Counted from the first letter of the stretch, positions 27,262 to 37,062 are shown. The stretch: DNA of 64,000 nucleotides from Sphingobium sufflavum (GCF_021403115.1 NZ_JAJSSH010000002.1:62001-126000); one strand, 5' to 3'. Notes: generated by a model from the sequence alone, not told the origin. Translations and numbers: made by a program.

Positions 27262-28326
27262 GTGACCGCTCCTCCCCCCCTCGACGCCGCACGGGCCGAC
27301 GCCTTTGCCGATGCGCTGAAAGCCGAAGCGATCCGGCTGGGCTTTGCGGACTGCCGCATCACCTCCGCCGATGCGATCCCGGACGCAGGCGAGCGGCTGC
27401 GCGACTGGCTGGCGGCGGGCCATCATGGCGAGATGGGCTGGATGGAGGCCCGCGCCGATGAGCGCGCCTCGCCACGGGGGCTGTGGGGGGATGTGCGCAG
27501 CGTCATCATGCTGGGCATGGCCTATACCCCCGGCCATGACCCGCTGGCGCTGGCGGATGTGCCCGACCGGGGCCGCATATCCGTCTATGCGCAGGGGCAG
27601 GATTATCATGACATCGTCAAGAAGGCGCTGAAGGCGCTGGCCCGCTGGATGGTCGAACAGGCGCCCTGTGCGCTGAAGGTGTTCGTGGACACCGCCCCGG
27701 TCATGGAAAAGCCGCTGGCGGCGGCGGCGGGCCTCGGCTGGCAGGGCAAGCATAGCAATATGGTCAGTCGGGGGGAGGGGAGCTGGCTGTTCCTCGGCTC
27801 CATCTACACCACGCTCGACCTGCCGCCGGATGCGCCGGGGCGCGATAGCTGCGGCTCGTGCGACGCCTGCCAGCGGGCCTGCCCCACCGACGCCTTTCCC
27901 GCGCCCTATCGGCTGGATGCGCGGCGCTGCGTCTCCTACCTCACCATCGAGCATAAGGGGCCGATCCCGGAGGATCTGCGCCCCGGCATCGGCAACCGCA
28001 TCTATGGCTGCGACGATTGCCTGGCGGTGTGCCCGTGGAACAAGTTCGCGGAACAGGCGCGCGCGCACCGGGCCTTCCTGCCCCGCGCGGAACTGGTTGC
28101 GCCGCGCCTCGGCGACCTGCTCAACCTGGACGATGCTGGTTTTCGGGAGATGTTCGCGGGGTCGCCGATCAAGCGCATCGGCCGCAACCGCATGGTCCGC
28201 AATGCGGCCATCGCGGCGGGCAACAGCGGGGATGGCGGCTTCCGGCCCGCGCTGGAGGCGCTGCTGGCGGATGAAGACCCGGTGGTCGTGGATGCGGCGG
28301 GGTGGGCGTTGGGGCGGCTGGGGTGA
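27262..28326 (+). CDS. queG: Epoxyqueuosine reductase QueG
   Basis: QueG reduces epoxyqueuosine to queuosine in tRNA using cobalamin and two 4Fe-4S clusters. The 354-residue cytosolic protein contains the cluster-binding motifs [11 protein letters not shown] (Cys197, 200, 203, 207) and CDDCLAVCP (Cys250, 253, 257), and the DUF1730 region ([20 protein letters not shown]) of the family. Length is normal. The start is GTG-like at 27262 after GGGGGACGAAC. It is divergent from msrB. Confidence 0.95.
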   Translation: MTAPPPLDAARADAFADALKAEAIRLGFADCRITSADAIPDAGERLRDWLAAGHHGEMGWMEARADERASPRGLWGDVRSVIMLGMAYTPGHDPLALADVPDRGRISVYAQGQDYHDIVKKALKALARWMVEQAPCALKVFVDTAPVMEKPLAAAAGLGWQGKHSNMVSRGEGSWLFLGSIYTTLDLPPDAPGRDSCGSCDACQRACPTDAFPAPYRLDARRCVSYLTIEHKGPIPEDLRPGIGNRIYGCDDCLAVCPWNKFAEQARAHRAFLPRAELVAPRLGDLLNLDDAGFREMFAGSPIKRIGRNRMVRNAAIAAGNSGDGGFRPALEALLADEDPVVVDAAGWALGRLG

Positions 28327-28360
28327 CGCCGCAGGGCGCCTGCACGCTGCCCCTATTCGC

Positions 28361-28768
28361 CTATTTCCCCTCGCGCAGTGTCTTGGCGCAGGCGCTGCTG
28401 TCCACCGCCGCGCCGGTCAGGCTGCGCGCCTCCACATAGGTCGTCACCGGCTCGCGATTCTGGCCGGGCGGATAGAGATAGGCGTCCAGCACGCACCGCT
28501 GGTTGGAAAATTGCAGCTTGCGCGCGGACGGATCGCGGATGTCGAGGCGCGGCTTGCCGAACTGGCGTTGCAGCGCGCGGGCGTCGACGCCGATCAGGTC
28601 GGTGGTGCCGGGCCGGGTCGCCGGGGTGAAGCCGACGGCCGGCGGCGGCACGGTGCCTCCCCCGCCCGTGCACGCGCCGAGCAGCAGGACGGACAGCAGC
28701 AGGACCGGGTGGGACAGCAACAGGATTGGCGGCCGACCGGCCGGCCGGGCAGGATAGAGGGCACGCAT
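28361..28768 (-). CDS. Putative small lipoprotein
   Basis: The 135-residue protein has a lipoprotein signal: a basic start, the hydrophobic core ILLLSHPVLLLSVLLLG and the lipobox LLGAC at about residues 29-33. The mature part is about 100 residues with RLDIRDPSARKLQFSNQRCVLDAYLY, reminiscent of small outer-membrane assembly lipoproteins (SmpA/BamE-like), but I cannot assign it. I chose ATG 28768 since GGAG lies 9 nt upstream and the signal peptide starts there; a long in-frame extension to 28951 would be without a ribosome site. It is divergent from the TetR gene. Confidence 0.7.
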   Translation of the reverse strand: MRALYPARPAGRPPILLLSHPVLLLSVLLLGACTGGGGTVPPPAVGFTPATRPGTTDLIGVDARALQRQFGKPRLDIRDPSARKLQFSNQRCVLDAYLYPPGQNREPVTTYVEARSLTGAAVDSSACAKTLREGK

Positions 28769-28926
28769 CACAAATTCTCCGTCACGCCAGCGTCGCATCC
28801 CAGCGTCGCATCGTCGCGGCATGGCATAGCCTGCGCCCCGGCCCGCGCAAGGGGTGGCGGCAGGGCGCAGCGCCGGTTGCGGGGAAGCGCACTCCTTTCG
28901 CGCCGTAAACGATCTTGACGAAATTC

Positions 28927-28938
28927 GTTCGATCGAAC
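28927..28938. promoter_or_regulatory. Palindrome GTTCGATCGAAC, probable operator of the TetR-type regulator
   Basis: A perfect 12-bp palindrome lies 12 bp before the start of the TetR-type gene. A TTGACG hexamer at 28915-28920 could be the -35 box, which would put the palindrome in the spacer, the classic autorepression position. The matching -10 is weak. That this is the regulator's binding site is inference from position and symmetry. Confidence 0.55.
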
Positions 28939-28949
28939 AAGAGGTGGGC

Positions 28950-29570
28950 ATGACCTATGCGCGCCTTCTCGAAACCGCCACGGAACATTTCGGACGCAAG
29001 GGGTATGAGGGGGCGAGCACGCGGGAGATTGCGGCGGCGTCCGGCACGGCCATGTCGTCCATCACCTATCATTTCGGCGGCAAGGAGGGGCTGTACCTCG
29101 CCGTTGCCGACCATATCGCCGTCCAGATCAGCCAGCGCCAGTCGGCGGCGCTGGACGCCGCATGGGAGCGTGCGATCATCACGCCCGCCGACGCGATCAG
29201 CGCGTTGCAGGACATGGTGGAGTCGTTCGCGCGGATGCTGCTGGCCCCCGACTCGGCGGCATGGGCCAACTTCATCGTGCGGGAGCAGCAGGAGCCGACA
29301 GCGGCCTTCGAACGGCTCTATGACGGCGCGATGCATGATCTGGTCGAGATGCTGGTGCGCCTGATCGGGGTCGCACGCCCCGACCTCGACGACCGCGCCG
29401 CGCGGATGACCAGTATCTTCCTTTATGGTCAGGCGGTGATCCTGCGCATCGGTTTCGCCTCCGTTTGCCGGACGCTGGGCGTCGATTCGCTGGACGGCGG
29501 GACACAGGCCGCGCTGTTGGCCCGGCTCCGCGCCACAACCCTTTGCCTCCTGTCGGAGAAGTCCGCATGA
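28950..29570 (+). CDS. TetR-family transcriptional regulator, CecR (YbiH)-like
   Basis: The 206-residue protein has an N-terminal TetR helix-turn-helix (about residues 5-50: ATEHFGRKGYEGASTREIA, then SGTAMSSITYHFGGKEGLY) and a C-terminal domain of the DUF1956 type with FIVREQQEPTAAFERLYDGAM, as in E. coli CecR. In E. coli CecR controls ybhGFSR, and the genes directly downstream here are the homologues of that exporter. The start overlaps no gene; ATG 28950 follows AAGAGGTGGGC. Its stop overlaps the next start (ATGA at 29567). Probably it represses its own operon. Confidence 0.9.
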   Translation: MTYARLLETATEHFGRKGYEGASTREIAAASGTAMSSITYHFGGKEGLYLAVADHIAVQISQRQSAALDAAWERAIITPADAISALQDMVESFARMLLAPDSAAWANFIVREQQEPTAAFERLYDGAMHDLVEMLVRLIGVARPDLDDRAARMTSIFLYGQAVILRIGFASVCRTLGVDSLDGGTQAALLARLRATTLCLLSEKSA

Positions 29571-30568
29571 ACCGCCGCCTGCTGATCGTCGTCGCCGTCG
29601 CCCTGCTCCTCCTCGCGGCCCTGCTCACGCGGGGTTTCGGCCTGTTCGGGGGCAAGGGCGACGCGAACCTGACCCTTTATGGCAATGTGGACGTGCGGGA
29701 GGTGGCCATGGCGTTCCGCGTGCCCGGCCGCATCGCGGACATCGCGGTGGAGGAGGGGCAGCGGGTGCGCCGGGGCCAGCCGCTCGCGATCCTCGACACC
29801 GCCAGCCTGGACGCGCGCGATGGCGAGGCGGCGGCCCGCGTGGCGCAGGCGCGCGCCGAATATGCCAAGCTCCAGAACGGCAGTCGCAGCCAGGACGTGG
29901 GGCAGGCCCGTGCCCGCGTCGCGGCGGCGGAGGCGGGGCTGGCCGCGGCGGCGCAGGCCTATGACCGCCGCCAGCCGCTCCTCGCCCCCGGCGCGATCAG
30001 CCGCGAGGTCTGGACCCAGACCGTGGCGGAGCGGGACCGGGCGACGGCGGCTCTGGCGGAGGCGCGGCAGGCGCTGTCGCTGACGCAGGCGGGCGCGCGT
30101 GCCGAGGATGTGGCCGCCGCCCGCGCCGCACTGGCGGCGGCGGAGGCGAGCGCGAAGAGCGTGACCACCGACCGGGGCGACGCTCGGCTGCTGGCGGCGG
30201 TGGCGGGAACGGTCGTCACCCGCGCGCGCGAACCGGGAGCGATCGTGGCGGCGGGGGAGACGGTGCTGACCCTCTCCATCGACCGGCCGCTGCGCGTGCG
30301 CGCCTATGTCGCAGAGCCGCAACTGGCCCGCATATCGCCGGGCATGGCGGTGGTGGTGACGGCGGACGGCAATGCGCGGCGATACCATGGCACCATCGGC
30401 TTCATCTCGCCCAAGGCGGAGTTCACGCCCAAGACGGTGGAGACGCAGGATCTGCGCACCGACCTCGTCTATCGCCTGCGCATCATCGTCACCGACCCGG
30501 ACGACGCGCTGCGGCAGGGACAGCCGGTGACGGTGGCCGTGCCCGACGCCCGCCCGGCGGCGGACTGA
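29567..30568 (+). CDS. HlyD-family membrane fusion protein, YbhG-like
   Basis: This periplasmic adaptor links the ABC exporter in the inner membrane to the outer-membrane channel. The 333-residue protein has an N-terminal signal anchor (about residues 4-24), a lipoyl half-motif (AFRVPGRIADIAVEEGQRVR), a long Ala/Arg-rich alpha hairpin (about 80-205), the second lipoyl half (LLAAVAGTVVTRAREPGAI) and a beta-barrel domain. ATG 29567 overlaps the regulator stop by ATGA. Five base pairs separate it from the ATPase gene. Confidence 0.9.
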   Translation: MNRRLLIVVAVALLLLAALLTRGFGLFGGKGDANLTLYGNVDVREVAMAFRVPGRIADIAVEEGQRVRRGQPLAILDTASLDARDGEAAARVAQARAEYAKLQNGSRSQDVGQARARVAAAEAGLAAAAQAYDRRQPLLAPGAISREVWTQTVAERDRATAALAEARQALSLTQAGARAEDVAAARAALAAAEASAKSVTTDRGDARLLAAVAGTVVTRAREPGAIVAAGETVLTLSIDRPLRVRAYVAEPQLARISPGMAVVVTADGNARRYHGTIGFISPKAEFTPKTVETQDLRTDLVYRLRIIVTDPDDALRQGQPVTVAVPDARPAAD

Positions 30569-30573
30569 GGGAC

Positions 30574-32343
30574 ATGACGGACGCGCCCGCCGTTCCCGGT
30601 AAAGGCCCGGTCGCCACGGCGACGGCTATCGTGAAGCGGTTCGGCAAGGGCACGTCCGCGTTGGTTCCCGCGCTGGACGGCGTGGGTATCGAGATTCGGC
30701 CGGGCGCGATCACCGGGCTGGTCGGCCCCGATGGCGCGGGCAAGACGACGCTGATCCGCATCCTGGCGGGCCTGATGGCCCCGACGGAGGGGGAGGTCCG
30801 CATTCTGGGCGGTCCGCCGGCGGATGCGCTGGACGACATCGGCTATATGCCGCAGCGGTTCGGCCTGTATGAGGAACTGACCGTCCTCGAAAACCTCGCC
30901 CTCTATGCGGAGGTGCGCGACCTGCCGCCGCAGGACCGGCAGTCGACCTTCGACCGACTGCTGGACTTCACTGACCTGAAACGCTTTGGCGACCGGCAGG
31001 CGCGCAACCTGTCGGGCGGCATGAAGCAGAAGCTGGGCCTTGCCTGCGCGCTGGTCCGCACGCCGCGGCTGCTGTTGCTGGACGAGCCGGGCGTCGGCGT
31101 CGATCCGATCAGCCGCCGCGAACTCTGGGCGATGGTCGATGCGCTGAAAGCCGAGGGCATCGGTGTGCTCTGGTCCACCGCCTATCTGGACGAGGCGGAG
31201 AAATGCGACCGGGTCTATCTCCTCAACCATGGCAAACTGCTGTTCGAGGGCGTGCCTGGCGACCTGACCGGCGCGGTGCGCGACCGGGTGGTGCGGGTGA
31301 CGGGCTTTGCGGAGCGCCGCCGCCAGTTTCTCTCCCACGTCCTCGACCGGGACGACATCGCCGACGGGACGATACAGGGGCGGGCGGTGCGCCTGCTGGT
31401 GCGGGACGGGCAGGCGGTGCCGGACGCCGCCGCGCTGAACGCGGGACCGGACACGCGGATCGAACCCGCCACGCCCCGGTTCGAGGATGGCTTCATCGAT
31501 CGGCTGGGCGGCGGTCCGAAGGGGACCAGCCGCCTCGCCGCCGCCTATCGCACCATCCCCGAAACCGACCTATTGGCGATCGAAGCGAAAGGGCTGACCA
31601 AGCGGTTCGGCGCCTTCACCGCCGCGCAGGACATGAATTTCGCCATCCCGCGCGGGCGCATCTTCGGCCTGCTCGGCCCCAATGGCGCGGGCAAGTCCAC
31701 GACGTTCAAGATGCTGTGCGGCCTGCTGACCCCCACCAGCGGCAGCGGCGCGGTGGCGGGCAAGGATCTGGGCCACAGCGCCGCCGACGCCCGCGCCTCG
31801 CTCGGCTATATGGCGCAGAAATTCTCGCTCTATGGCGACCTGTCCGTACGGCAGAATCTGGATTTCTTCGCCGGCGCCTATGGCCTTGGCCGGGCGGCGG
31901 CGGGGCAGGCGATCGAGCGGATGGCCGACATCTTCGAACTCGGTCCCTATCTTAAAAGCAATGCGGGCCTGCTGCCGCTGGGCTTCAAGCAGCGGCTGGC
32001 GCTGGCCTGTGCGGTCATGCACGAACCGCCCGTCCTCTTCCTCGACGAGCCGACCAGCGGCGTCGATCCCGTCACCCGGCGGGAGTTCTGGATGCATATC
32101 AATGGGCTGGTGGAGAAGGGCGTCACCGTCCTCGTCACCACCCATTTCATGGACGAGGCGGAATATTGTGACGAGGTCACGCTGATCTATCGCGCGCGCC
32201 AGATTGCCAGCGGCACGCCCGACGCGCTGAAGCAGCGGGCCGCCAGCCTCTCCGGCGCTGACGACCCGACGATGGAGGACGCCTTCATCGCCCTGATCGA
32301 GCAATCGGATGCGGAACGCGCCGCGACGGAGCAGGCCGCATGA
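30574..32343 (+). CDS. ABC transporter ATPase with two nucleotide-binding domains, YbhF-like
   Basis: The 589-residue protein carries two ABC domains in one chain. Domain 1 (about residues 10-240) has Walker A GPDGAGKTT, signature LSGGMKQKLGLA and Walker B LLLLDEPGVG. Domain 2 (about 330-560) has Walker A GPNGAGKSTT, a degenerate signature LPLGFKQRLALA in place of LSGG, and Walker B VLFLDEPTSGVDP. The imperfect signature suggests that only one of the two sites may hydrolyse fast. It energises the YbhS and YbhR permeases encoded next, with which it overlaps by ATGA. Confidence 0.93.
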   Translation: MTDAPAVPGKGPVATATAIVKRFGKGTSALVPALDGVGIEIRPGAITGLVGPDGAGKTTLIRILAGLMAPTEGEVRILGGPPADALDDIGYMPQRFGLYEELTVLENLALYAEVRDLPPQDRQSTFDRLLDFTDLKRFGDRQARNLSGGMKQKLGLACALVRTPRLLLLDEPGVGVDPISRRELWAMVDALKAEGIGVLWSTAYLDEAEKCDRVYLLNHGKLLFEGVPGDLTGAVRDRVVRVTGFAERRRQFLSHVLDRDDIADGTIQGRAVRLLVRDGQAVPDAAALNAGPDTRIEPATPRFEDGFIDRLGGGPKGTSRLAAAYRTIPETDLLAIEAKGLTKRFGAFTAAQDMNFAIPRGRIFGLLGPNGAGKSTTFKMLCGLLTPTSGSGAVAGKDLGHSAADARASLGYMAQKFSLYGDLSVRQNLDFFAGAYGLGRAAAGQAIERMADIFELGPYLKSNAGLLPLGFKQRLALACAVMHEPPVLFLDEPTSGVDPVTRREFWMHINGLVEKGVTVLVTTHFMDEAEYCDEVTLIYRARQIASGTPDALKQRAASLSGADDPTMEDAFIALIEQSDAERAATEQAA

Positions 32344-33461
32344 GCCGCACCCGTTTTTCGCCGCGCCGCCTGCGCGCGCTGGTGGTGAAGGAGTTCATCC
32401 AGGTCGCCCGCGATCCGTCCACCTTCATCATCGCCTTCCTGCTGCCGCCCTTCCTCCTGTTCCTGATGGGCTATTCCGTCTCGCTGGACACGGCGCAGGT
32501 GCGGGTCGCGCTGGTCAATCAGGACAGCAGCGCACAGGCCCTCGGCCTCGCCACCGCTTTCGCCCGCTCCCCCTATTTCTCCGTCACCCCGGCCCGCGAT
32601 GTGCAGTCCGTGCGCGGCGCGCTGGAGGGCGACCGGGAACGGGGCATCATCGTCATCCCGCAGGGTTTCGGGGAAGGGGTGCTGTCCGGCCATCCGCCGC
32701 CGATTCAGGTCATCACCGACGGGTCGCAGCCCAACACCGCCAACTTTCTGGGCGCTTATGCCGATGGGGTGCGCGCCGAGTGGCTGGCGTCGGAAACCGG
32801 CCGCGCCGCCGCGCCGCCGATCAGCGTCAACACCCGCTACTGGTATAATCCGGGGCTGGAGAGCCGCTATTTCCTCGTCCCCGGTTCCATCGCCATCGTC
32901 ATGACCATGATCGGCACGCTGCTGACCGCGCTGGTCATCGCGCGTGAGTGGGAGCGCGGCACGATGGAGGCGATGATGGCGACGCCGATCAGCATGGTGG
33001 AGTTCGTCGGGTCCAAGGTATTGCCCTATTTCCTGCTCGGCCTCGCCTCCATGGCGGTGTGCACCATCCTCGCCATCATCTTCTTCCATGTGCCCTTCCG
33101 GGGGAGCGTGGCTGCGCTGCTCGCCATATCCTCGGCGTTCCTGCTGCCCGCGCTGGGCCTCGGCCTCTTCATCTCGGCGGCGACCAAGAACCAGTTCGTC
33201 GCCAGCCAGATCGCCCTGCTCTCCGCCTTTCTGCCGACCTTCCTGCTGTCCGGCTTTCTGTACGAGATCGCGTCCATGCCCTTTGCGATCCGGCTCATCA
33301 CCTATGCGGTTCCCGCGCGCTACCTGATCCCGCCGCTCCAGACCGTGTTTCTGGCGGGGGACATATGGGGGCTGATCCTGCCCAATATCCTCATCATGCT
33401 CGGCTTTGGCGTCGGTTTCTTCTATCTCGCCTTTCGCGTGACGAAGCGGAGTCTCGACTGA
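32340..33461 (+). CDS. ABC-2 type permease, YbhS-like
   Basis: The 373-residue inner-membrane protein has one N-terminal membrane helix (about residues 23-43), a large periplasmic domain (about 45-175) and five C-terminal helices, the ABC2_membrane_3 layout. Landmarks are LVVKEFIQVARDPSTFII at the start and REWERGTMEAMMATPI in the cytoplasmic loop. It is one half of the heterodimeric permease; the other half is the next gene. Starts and stops overlap on both sides (ATGA before, TGATG after). Confidence 0.92.
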   Translation: MSRTRFSPRRLRALVVKEFIQVARDPSTFIIAFLLPPFLLFLMGYSVSLDTAQVRVALVNQDSSAQALGLATAFARSPYFSVTPARDVQSVRGALEGDRERGIIVIPQGFGEGVLSGHPPPIQVITDGSQPNTANFLGAYADGVRAEWLASETGRAAAPPISVNTRYWYNPGLESRYFLVPGSIAIVMTMIGTLLTALVIAREWERGTMEAMMATPISMVEFVGSKVLPYFLLGLASMAVCTILAIIFFHVPFRGSVAALLAISSAFLLPALGLGLFISAATKNQFVASQIALLSAFLPTFLLSGFLYEIASMPFAIRLITYAVPARYLIPPLQTVFLAGDIWGLILPNILIMLGFGVGFFYLAFRVTKRSLD

Positions 33462-34564
33462 TGCGTCGCCTTCGCGCCATGATCGTCAAGGAGATGTGGG
33501 CCGCGCTGCGCGATCCCAAGCAGCGGCTGATCCTCATCATGCCCGCGCTGATGCAATTGTTCATCTTCAGCTATGCGACCACCCTGGACGTGACCCATGT
33601 CGACATCGGCGTGCTGGACCGATCGGGCGGCGTCCATGCCAGCGAATTGCTGAACCGGGTTGCAGGAAGCCCCACCTTCCGCTCCGTCGTGCGGCTGGAG
33701 TCGCCCGCCGCGCTGCGCACCGCCATCGACGACCAGCGGGTGATCGCCGCCATCGTCATCGACCCGGATTTCGACAGGCTGGTCGACGCGGGCCGCCCCG
33801 CCAGCATCGGCATGGTGCTGGACGGGCGCAAGTCGAACGCGGCGCAGATCGTCTCCGCCTATGTCAGCCGCATCGCGGGCGGCATGGGCGCGGACCTGTC
33901 CCCCCGCGCGGCCGCGATGATGGGGGAGGGCACGGTCGTCACCCACTGGTACAATCCCTCGTTGGATTTCGTCTGGTTCACCCTGCCGTCGCTGATTGCG
34001 ATCATCACCATGATCGGCGCGATCGCGGTCATGTCGCAGTCGGTCGCGCGCGAGCGGGAACTGGGCACGTTCGACCAGTTGATGGTCTCGCCCCTGCGCA
34101 TCCATGAGATCGTGATCGGCAAGGTGGTGCCGCCCTTCGTCATCGGCCTGTTCAACGCGACGCTGTTCCTGATCCTGGCGCCGCTGGTGTTCGGCGTGCC
34201 ATTCACCGGGTCGCTGATCCTCTTCTACCTCGGCCTGATCTTCTACACGCTGGCACTGGTCGGCATCGGCCTGTTCGTGTCCGTCCTGTGCGGGACGCAG
34301 CAGCAGGCGTTCCTCGGCTCCTTCCTCATCACCATGCCGCTCATCATGCTGTCCGGCTATGCCAGCCCGATCGAGAATATGCCGGGCTGGCTTCAGATCG
34401 TGAGCCTGGGCGACCCGGTCCGTTATTTCCTCGTCATCGTGCAGGGCGTGTTCCTGAAGGCGATGCCCGCGGGCGCGGTGTTCCACCAGCTCTGGCCCCT
34501 CATCCTCATCGCCACGGTCACGCTGGGCGCGTCCGCCTGGCTGTTCCGCGCCCGCATGGAGTGA
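33461..34564 (+). CDS. ABC-2 type permease, YbhR-like
   Basis: The 367-residue permease has the same layout as its partner: one N-terminal helix after MIVKEMWAALRDPKQRLIL, a periplasmic domain, then five helices with the loop RERELGTFDQLMVSPL. ATG 33461 overlaps the stop of the preceding permease gene (TGATG), so translation is coupled. The E. coli YbhFSR system has been linked to drug and cation efflux; the substrate here is not known. Confidence 0.92.
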   Translation: MRRLRAMIVKEMWAALRDPKQRLILIMPALMQLFIFSYATTLDVTHVDIGVLDRSGGVHASELLNRVAGSPTFRSVVRLESPAALRTAIDDQRVIAAIVIDPDFDRLVDAGRPASIGMVLDGRKSNAAQIVSAYVSRIAGGMGADLSPRAAAMMGEGTVVTHWYNPSLDFVWFTLPSLIAIITMIGAIAVMSQSVARERELGTFDQLMVSPLRIHEIVIGKVVPPFVIGLFNATLFLILAPLVFGVPFTGSLILFYLGLIFYTLALVGIGLFVSVLCGTQQQAFLGSFLITMPLIMLSGYASPIENMPGWLQIVSLGDPVRYFLVIVQGVFLKAMPAGAVFHQLWPLILIATVTLGASAWLFRARME

Positions 34565-34569
34565 TCCCG

Positions 34570-36015
34570 ATGCTTCGCCAATCCCTCCTGATCCCCGCGA
34601 TCCTGCTGGCGGGCTGCACCGTCGGCCCGGACTATCGCCGCCCGATGAACCCTGCCGCATCCGCCAACTGGGTGGAGCCTGCCGATACGGGCGCGGTCCA
34701 TCCCCTGTGGTGGCAAACATTCGACGATCCGGCGCTCACCGCCCTCATCACCCGCGCCCTGCTCAACGGCCCGGACATGGCGGAGGCGACCGCGCGTCTG
34801 CGCGAAGCGCGGGCCAATCGCGACGCGGCGGCGGGCGGGACGCTGCCCACCCTGACGGCCAAGGGGTCCGCGACCGAAAACCGCCTCAGTGAAAATGGCC
34901 AGATCCCCATCGGCGCGATCCCTGGTTTCTCGCGCGATATGTCGCTCTTCGACGCCGGGTTCGACGCCAGTTGGGAGATCGACCTGTGGGGCCGGGACCG
35001 GCGCAGGGTGGAGGGCGCAAGCGCCCGCGCACAGGCCGCCGCCGCCTCGCGCAGCGATGTCATGGTGATGTTGGCGGCGGAGGTTGCGCGCAATTATGTC
35101 GACCTGCGCGCCGCGCAGGCGGATGCCCGCGCCCTGACCGGCATTGCGGAGGCGGACGCCGCCCTGTCCCGCCTGATCCGGCTGCGCTTCGCGGCGGGCG
35201 AAGCTTCCCGGCTGGATGCGGAGAGTGCCGAGAGCGCCGCCCGCGCCAGCGCCGCGGCCATCCCGGACGCCCGCGCGATGGCGGCGGCGGCGGCCTATCG
35301 CATTGCCGCGCTGGTCGGTGCCCCGCCGGAAGAGGTCGCGCCCGACCTGATCGCGCAGCCGGCACCCCAGCCGCGCAGCCCCGCCACGATTCTGGTCGGC
35401 GTCCGGTCCGACCTGCTCCGGCGCCGGTCCGACATCCTGCGCGCCGAACGGGAACTGGCGGCCGCCACGGCGGACATCGGCGTGGCCAAGGCCGACCTGT
35501 TCCCGCGCTTTTCCCTGTTCGGCAGCATCGGCCAGCAGGCCCGCCGCATCGGCGACCTGGGCGATGGCGGCAGCACGCGGTTTCAGGTCGGACCCAGCTT
35601 TTCCTGGCCGATCTTCGCCGCGGGCACCATCCGCGCGCAGGTCCGTGCGTCCAGCGCCCGTGCCGATGCCGCCGCCGCCCGCTATGAAAAGGCGGTGCTG
35701 GGCGCGCTGTCGGACAGCGAGACGGCGATCAACCGGTTCCTCAATGCCCGCAGCGCGCAGGGGGATGCGGACACCGCCCTCGCCGCACAGGACGCCGCCC
35801 ATGCCCTGGCCGTGCGGCGCACGGAGCGGGGCGAGGACGACCGGCTGGCTTTGATGCGCGCGACCCACAGCCGCCTCGCCATCGAACGGCTGGCCATCGG
35901 CGCGCGCCGGGCGGAGGCGCTGGCGGCGGTCGCCCTGTTCAAGGCGCTGGGCGGCTGGTGGATGGAGGGGCCGGTGGCGGTGCCGCCGCTTGCGCCCGTC
36001 CGGGCGGACCGATAG
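34570..36015 (+). CDS. Outer-membrane efflux lipoprotein, NodT/TolC family
   Basis: The 481-residue protein starts with a lipoprotein signal peptide (LLIPAILLAGCTVGPDYRRP; lipidated Cys at about residue 17). Two OEP repeats follow (about 60-245 and 270-455), the usual layout of RND-type outer-membrane channels. Markers are DASWEIDLWGRDRRRVEGA and RSDLLRRRSDILRAERELAAA. It begins 5 bp after the last permease gene and so completes an inner-membrane to outer-membrane export system in one operon. E. coli YbhGFSR lacks such a linked channel gene. Confidence 0.92.
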   Translation: MLRQSLLIPAILLAGCTVGPDYRRPMNPAASANWVEPADTGAVHPLWWQTFDDPALTALITRALLNGPDMAEATARLREARANRDAAAGGTLPTLTAKGSATENRLSENGQIPIGAIPGFSRDMSLFDAGFDASWEIDLWGRDRRRVEGASARAQAAAASRSDVMVMLAAEVARNYVDLRAAQADARALTGIAEADAALSRLIRLRFAAGEASRLDAESAESAARASAAAIPDARAMAAAAAYRIAALVGAPPEEVAPDLIAQPAPQPRSPATILVGVRSDLLRRRSDILRAERELAAATADIGVAKADLFPRFSLFGSIGQQARRIGDLGDGGSTRFQVGPSFSWPIFAAGTIRAQVRASSARADAAAARYEKAVLGALSDSETAINRFLNARSAQGDADTALAAQDAAHALAVRRTERGEDDRLALMRATHSRLAIERLAIGARRAEALAAVALFKALGGWWMEGPVAVPPLAPVRADR

Positions 36016-36051
36016 GAACCGCCAACCCGTTTCCAGACCAAAGGACATGCC

Positions 36052-37062
36052 TTGACCGAGCCAACTTCCGCCCCGACGCTTGATATTGTCGCCATCGGCA
36101 ATGCCATCGTCGATGTGATCGCCCGTTCGGACGATGCCTTCCTGGCCACCCACAGCCTCGTCAAGGGTGGCATGCAACTGGTCGATACGGCGACGGCGGA
36201 ACTGCTCTATGCCAATATGGGGCCGGGGATCGAGGTGTCGGGCGGGTCCGCCGCCAACACGCTGGCCGGCATGGCCGCGCTGGGCCGGTCCTGCGCCTTC
36301 ATCGGGCAGGTGCGCGACGATGGGCTGGGCAAGGTGTTCAGCCATGACATTCGCGCGCTGGGTATCCGTTTCGACACGCCCCCCCGGACGGAGGAGCCGC
36401 CGACGGCCCGCTGCCTCATCATGGTCACGCCCGACGCGCAGCGCACGATGAACACTTTCCTCGGCGCGGCGCAGCACCTGCCGCCCGCCGCCATCGACCA
36501 TGACCTGATCCGCTCGGCCCGCGTGCTGTATCTGGAGGGCTATCTGTGGGATCCGGAGGAGCCGCGTTCCGCCATGCGCGCCGCCATCGCCACCGCGCGC
36601 GATGCCGGGCGGGAGGTCGCCTTCACCCTCTCCGACGCCTTTGTGATCGAGCGCTATCGCGACGATTTCAACGCGCTTCTCGACGAGGGGCTGATCGACA
36701 TCCTCTTCGCGAATGAGGTGGAGGTCGCATCGCTGACCCAGCTTGCCGATTTCGACGCGGCGGTCGCCGCCATCGCGCCGCGCGTGTCCACGCTCGTCGT
36801 CACACGCGGCGAGGCGGGCGCGATCGCGGTCAAGGGCGGTGAACGCTTCGAATGTGGCGCGTTCCCGGTGGCGGAGGTCGTGGACACGACCGGCGCGGGA
36901 GACCTGTTTGCGGCGGGCTTCCTCAGCGGCCATATCGCGGGCCGCTCGCCAGTGGACAGCCTCGCCATCGGCGCCATCGCGGCGGCGGAGATTATCAGCC
37001 ATTATGGCGCGCGCCCGGAGGCCGACCTGAAGGCGATGACGGGCAGTTTCCTGACGGCCTGA
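36052..37062 (+). CDS. PfkB-family carbohydrate/adenosine kinase
   Basis: The 336-residue cytosolic protein is a ribokinase-like (PfkB) kinase, closest in pattern to adenosine kinases: GNAIVDVIARSDDAFL at the start, SGGSAANTLAGMAALGRS in the substrate site, and VDTTGAGDLFAAGFLSG with the catalytic Asp near residue 284. The start is TTG 36052: AAAGGAC lies 5 nt upstream, while the nearby ATG 36047 is out of frame and stops at once. It lies 36 bp after the efflux operon but its function does not suggest a link. Confidence 0.88.
   Translation: MTEPTSAPTLDIVAIGNAIVDVIARSDDAFLATHSLVKGGMQLVDTATAELLYANMGPGIEVSGGSAANTLAGMAALGRSCAFIGQVRDDGLGKVFSHDIRALGIRFDTPPRTEEPPTARCLIMVTPDAQRTMNTFLGAAQHLPPAAIDHDLIRSARVLYLEGYLWDPEEPRSAMRAAIATARDAGREVAFTLSDAFVIERYRDDFNALLDEGLIDILFANEVEVASLTQLADFDAAVAAIAPRVSTLVVTRGEAGAIAVKGGERFECGAFPVAEVVDTTGAGDLFAAGFLSGHIAGRSPVDSLAIGAIAAAEIISHYGARPEADLKAMTGSFLTA

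Noticed and set aside
34423-37002. 859-codon minus-strand open frame opposite the efflux lipoprotein and PfkB genes
   Set aside because: Its composition is that of an antisense frame, and both + strand genes have intact family motifs.
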